From: Anomalospiza imberbis
Lineage: Eukaryota > Chordata > Aves > Passeriformes > Viduidae
Length of the DNA: 64,000 nt
Assembly (NCBI RefSeq): GCF_031753505.1
Contig: NC_089684.1
Span: forward strand, 32,751,701-32,815,700
Direction: 5' to 3'
Part shown: positions 62,034 through 64,000 of the stretch, piece after piece
Numbering within the stretch: the stretch's first letter is position 1
Layout of the letters: every line of letters begins with the position of its first letter
The notes under the pieces: model-generated
What the model saw: the letters and a program-made list of their open reading frames with translations, nothing else
Told to the model about the DNA's origin: nothing
The model's database searches: none
Made by a program: the position numbers and the translations under genes

Positions 62034-62294
62034 CATTAAGAAAATTCTGCCTTTTTTTTACATTTTGAATTCATGAAAAGCATTATTTAATTGCCACTGA
62101 AAGATTCCGAATCACTTATTCTACACCTGCTTAACCTGATTCCTCCAAAACCTAAACAGAATTGAAGTCAAACACAAGTCTGATGCCTTCTCTGCTTGTC
62201 AAGACAAGAACATTAATGCTGACAGGTGAGTACAGGCAGGGTGTTTGGAATAGCTGACAGCTGCTGTGTTAAGGAATAACAAAATATTAAATTT

Positions 62295-62441
62295 CAGGAT
62301 ACTGCCTTCAAAAATTACTTATTTTACTACGTAGTAATTAATTTTAAATAATTGATTAATAAAATAACAGGATACTGCCTTCAAAAATTACTTATTTTAT
62401 TACAGTAATAATTAATTTTAAATAATTGATTAATAAAATAA
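62295..62441. repeat. 73-bp tandem duplication (two copies)
   Basis: Copy one at 62295-62367 and copy two at 62368-62441 both begin CAGGATACTGCCTTCAAAAA and end TTGATTAATAAAATAA. They differ only around ACTACGTAGTAA versus ATTACAGTAATA, so the duplication looks recent. AT-rich, in the long intron, no coding effect. Confidence 0.92.
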
Positions 62442-63918
62442 TGATCATTTGTTGCAACTGGGATAACACTATTTCACAATCAGTGAACAGGATGCAATGG
62501 CTTACTCCAAAACCTACTTTCATCTCAACTACAAGGTATTATATGCATTGTTTGTTTCAAATCACAGAACCATAGAAGAAAAAGCAGCTCTTCTTGTAAA
62601 GCAAAACTCACACAAGTGCTTCAGCAATCATTTAAATGTACAGCAGTTTTCTTAATGTAAAACAAACAATAAGTGCAAAATATGTGTTTTGATTCTGACA
62701 AAACTTTGTTGTTTAAACTTTATTCTTAACAAATTTAAGACTTGTACCATCAGCCCAATAAAGAGTGATTTATTCAGAAAATCTGTTTATTGATTATGGA
62801 TTCAAGATTAGATACAGGAAGCTTTCTGCTTGTTTGTTTTACATTTTTCTTTTTTCTTTTTGTAGGACAATGCCCATACAAACAATCTTGTTTCTTAGCT
62901 GTGGTATTCCAAGCTGTAAAACACTCATTTCCTCAGAAACACAACTGCTGTCTTTTTAGAATTATTATTACAAGACCTCTAGCTCTCTTTACACTCTCAT
63001 ATGAGAATGGAAATAACAATTCCTGGGGAACTGCACTTAAACTTAGTTCTCTGAAAATGTGCTCTCTTTGAATTGTTCAATATGAGATTTCCACTATGAG
63101 AAATACCAGTATCTGATGAGAAATGAGTTTTTCTGGGCCATGAAATAAAAACACTTTTTGGAATTAAACTATTCTTATAGACATCACATTTTAGAATTGT
63201 CAAAGGTTCAAAATTTGTGTTTTCATCACATGAGATGTAGGCCCACTGGGTATACTGGCCCTACTTCCAGCTGAGGTATTTTTTTCTAACACCAACACAA
63301 CAATCTCCATGATTTATTTCGTAGTCTATCTTGACTTCTTCCATAATCAGCAACTTCCCTGAAGCACTGCAGCATTATTTCTTGTTAAATGAAACATTCC
63401 AAAACAGGGCAGGAAAACTTGCACAGAAGTGAAGGAGAAAACAACAAGAGATCTGAAGGCACAAAGAAAAAGGAATTATTTTTAAGGGACAATAAACAGA
63501 ATTAGAATTACAGACTATCATCTCAGTGAAATAGTATGGTGAGAAGACTAAATCTGAAAGCAAATTCCCCAGGTTCCTCAGAAAGAGGGAAAGGCTGCAG
63601 GACACAAAGGGGTTTCAAGGGAACAATGCTGGAGTCTGAAAAGGAAAAACAAGTACTGTTTCTGTAATATACTATCCTGTATTTTAGAAATATGTACAAA
63701 AATTGTATTTTGCTTGTACCCGTCCCTGGTTTCCTCTTCTACATATACTTCCTTTCATAGTTTCACTCAGCTTTTCCGTAAATATTCTTAGAGCTGAAAT
63801 CTCCTTTATATAAGTTTTCTTGCACAGTGTGGACTAGGGTTAGAAAACTATTTGTAGTTACCTTGCCTTTTCATTCTTAAACTTTACCTGATCTTCAATT
63901 ACCACTCACATACATTAT

Positions 63919-64000
63919 CACAAAATCTCAGAATGGTTTAGTTTGGAAGGGATTCTTAAGATCATTTAGTTCCAAGATCCCTGCCATGGGCAAGGATACC
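63919..64000 (-). mobile_element. CR1-type LINE 3' fragment, cut by window edge
   Basis: CACAAAATCTCAGAATGGTT followed by TAGTTTGGAAGGGATTCTTA and AGATCATTTAGTTCC is the reverse complement of a CR1 3' terminus. Minus strand, same orientation as LRBA. It continues beyond 64000. Confidence 0.85.

Larger units (their letters stand above)
1..64000 (-). other. LRBA: LRBA gene, internal part (28 coding exons plus introns)
   Basis: The whole window lies inside one minus-strand gene. Twenty-eight exons with canonical or GC-AG splice sites join into one open frame of about 1,647 codons that matches human LRBA (about 2,860 residues) from residue about 72 onward. LRBA is a cytosolic, endosome- and Golgi-associated BEACH scaffold. 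In mammals it protects CTLA-4 from lysosomal degradation, and its loss causes an immune deficiency with autoimmunity. The paralogue NBEA was considered. Diagnostic positions such as KYGPDAFFNFPGKSAA in the third exon agree with LRBA, where NBEA has RNGPDAFFNFPGCSAA. The initiator exon, and the PH, BEACH and WD40 exons, are outside the window. Nothing in the exons suggests a pseudogene. Confidence 0.95.
48056..64000 (-). other. LRBA: Long 5' intron of LRBA (3' part, 15.9 kb)
   Basis: Intronic sequence upstream of the first exon seen here. I looked on the minus strand for the preceding exon, which in human ends near NRDIVETVFNL, and did not see it, so it should lie beyond 64000. The intron holds the CR1 tails, ERV-like fragment, tandem duplication and hairpin listed separately, plus C12 and A18 tracts. 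No CpG island or promoter-like stretch was seen. The rest is AT-rich sequence with no recognised feature. Confidence 0.8.

Noticed and set aside
1..64000. Nested MAB21L2 gene
   Set aside because: MAB21L2 sits in a downstream LRBA intron in vertebrates and is a single exon of about 359 codons. No such frame is present in this window.
1..64000. tRNA, rRNA, CRISPR, operons, insertion sequences
   Set aside because: No T-loop GGTTCRA-type tRNA core in a fold, no spaced direct repeats and no prokaryotic gene organisation. The sequence is a vertebrate gene body.

Overview
This window is vertebrate nuclear DNA, almost certainly from a bird. It is AT-rich, CpG-poor, and has no bacterial-style gene packing. 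It carries several short CR1-type LINE tails with the usual avian 3' end, plus two LTR-like fragments of a kind common in Neoaves. I cannot name the species from sequence alone.

The window is the inside of one very large minus-strand gene, LRBA (LPS-responsive beige-like anchor protein, BEACH/WDL family). I found 28 consecutive internal coding exons between 48055 (5' side) and 9091 (3' side). They total 4,943 coding bases, or about 1,647 codons. Reading phase is kept across all 27 internal junctions with no stop or frameshift, so the gene looks intact. The encoded stretch matches human LRBA from about residue 72 to just past the conserved VNVKDILRSLV segment. The start-codon exon lies beyond 64000, and the exons for the DUF4800-like, PH, BEACH and WD40 parts lie below position 1. 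Sequence comparisons with human LRBA and with the paralogue NBEA are from memory.

Layout in transcript direction: 48056-64000 is the 3' part of a long first intron and holds most of the recognisable repeats (CR1 tails, an ERV-like fragment, a 73-bp tandem duplication, a short perfect hairpin). 41.6-48.1 kb encodes the N-terminal helical repeats and the ConA-like/LamG-like domain. 26.6-40.8 kb encodes a densely split armadillo-like region. 16.7-17.8 kb is one large 1,026-bp exon for a fast-evolving acidic linker. 9.1-16.0 kb encodes the conserved helical region after it, ending at the VNVKDILRSLV segment. 1-9090 is the start of the next intron.

There is no second gene, RNA gene, CRISPR or mobile system with coding capacity. 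The features most worth checking are a GC-AG intron at 12372-12685, a tandem acceptor that would allow in-frame skipping of an 82-bp exon, islands of conservation (RRDS/RRDT) in otherwise divergent linkers, and a 45-nt hairpin in the first intron. I did not find a new biological system here.
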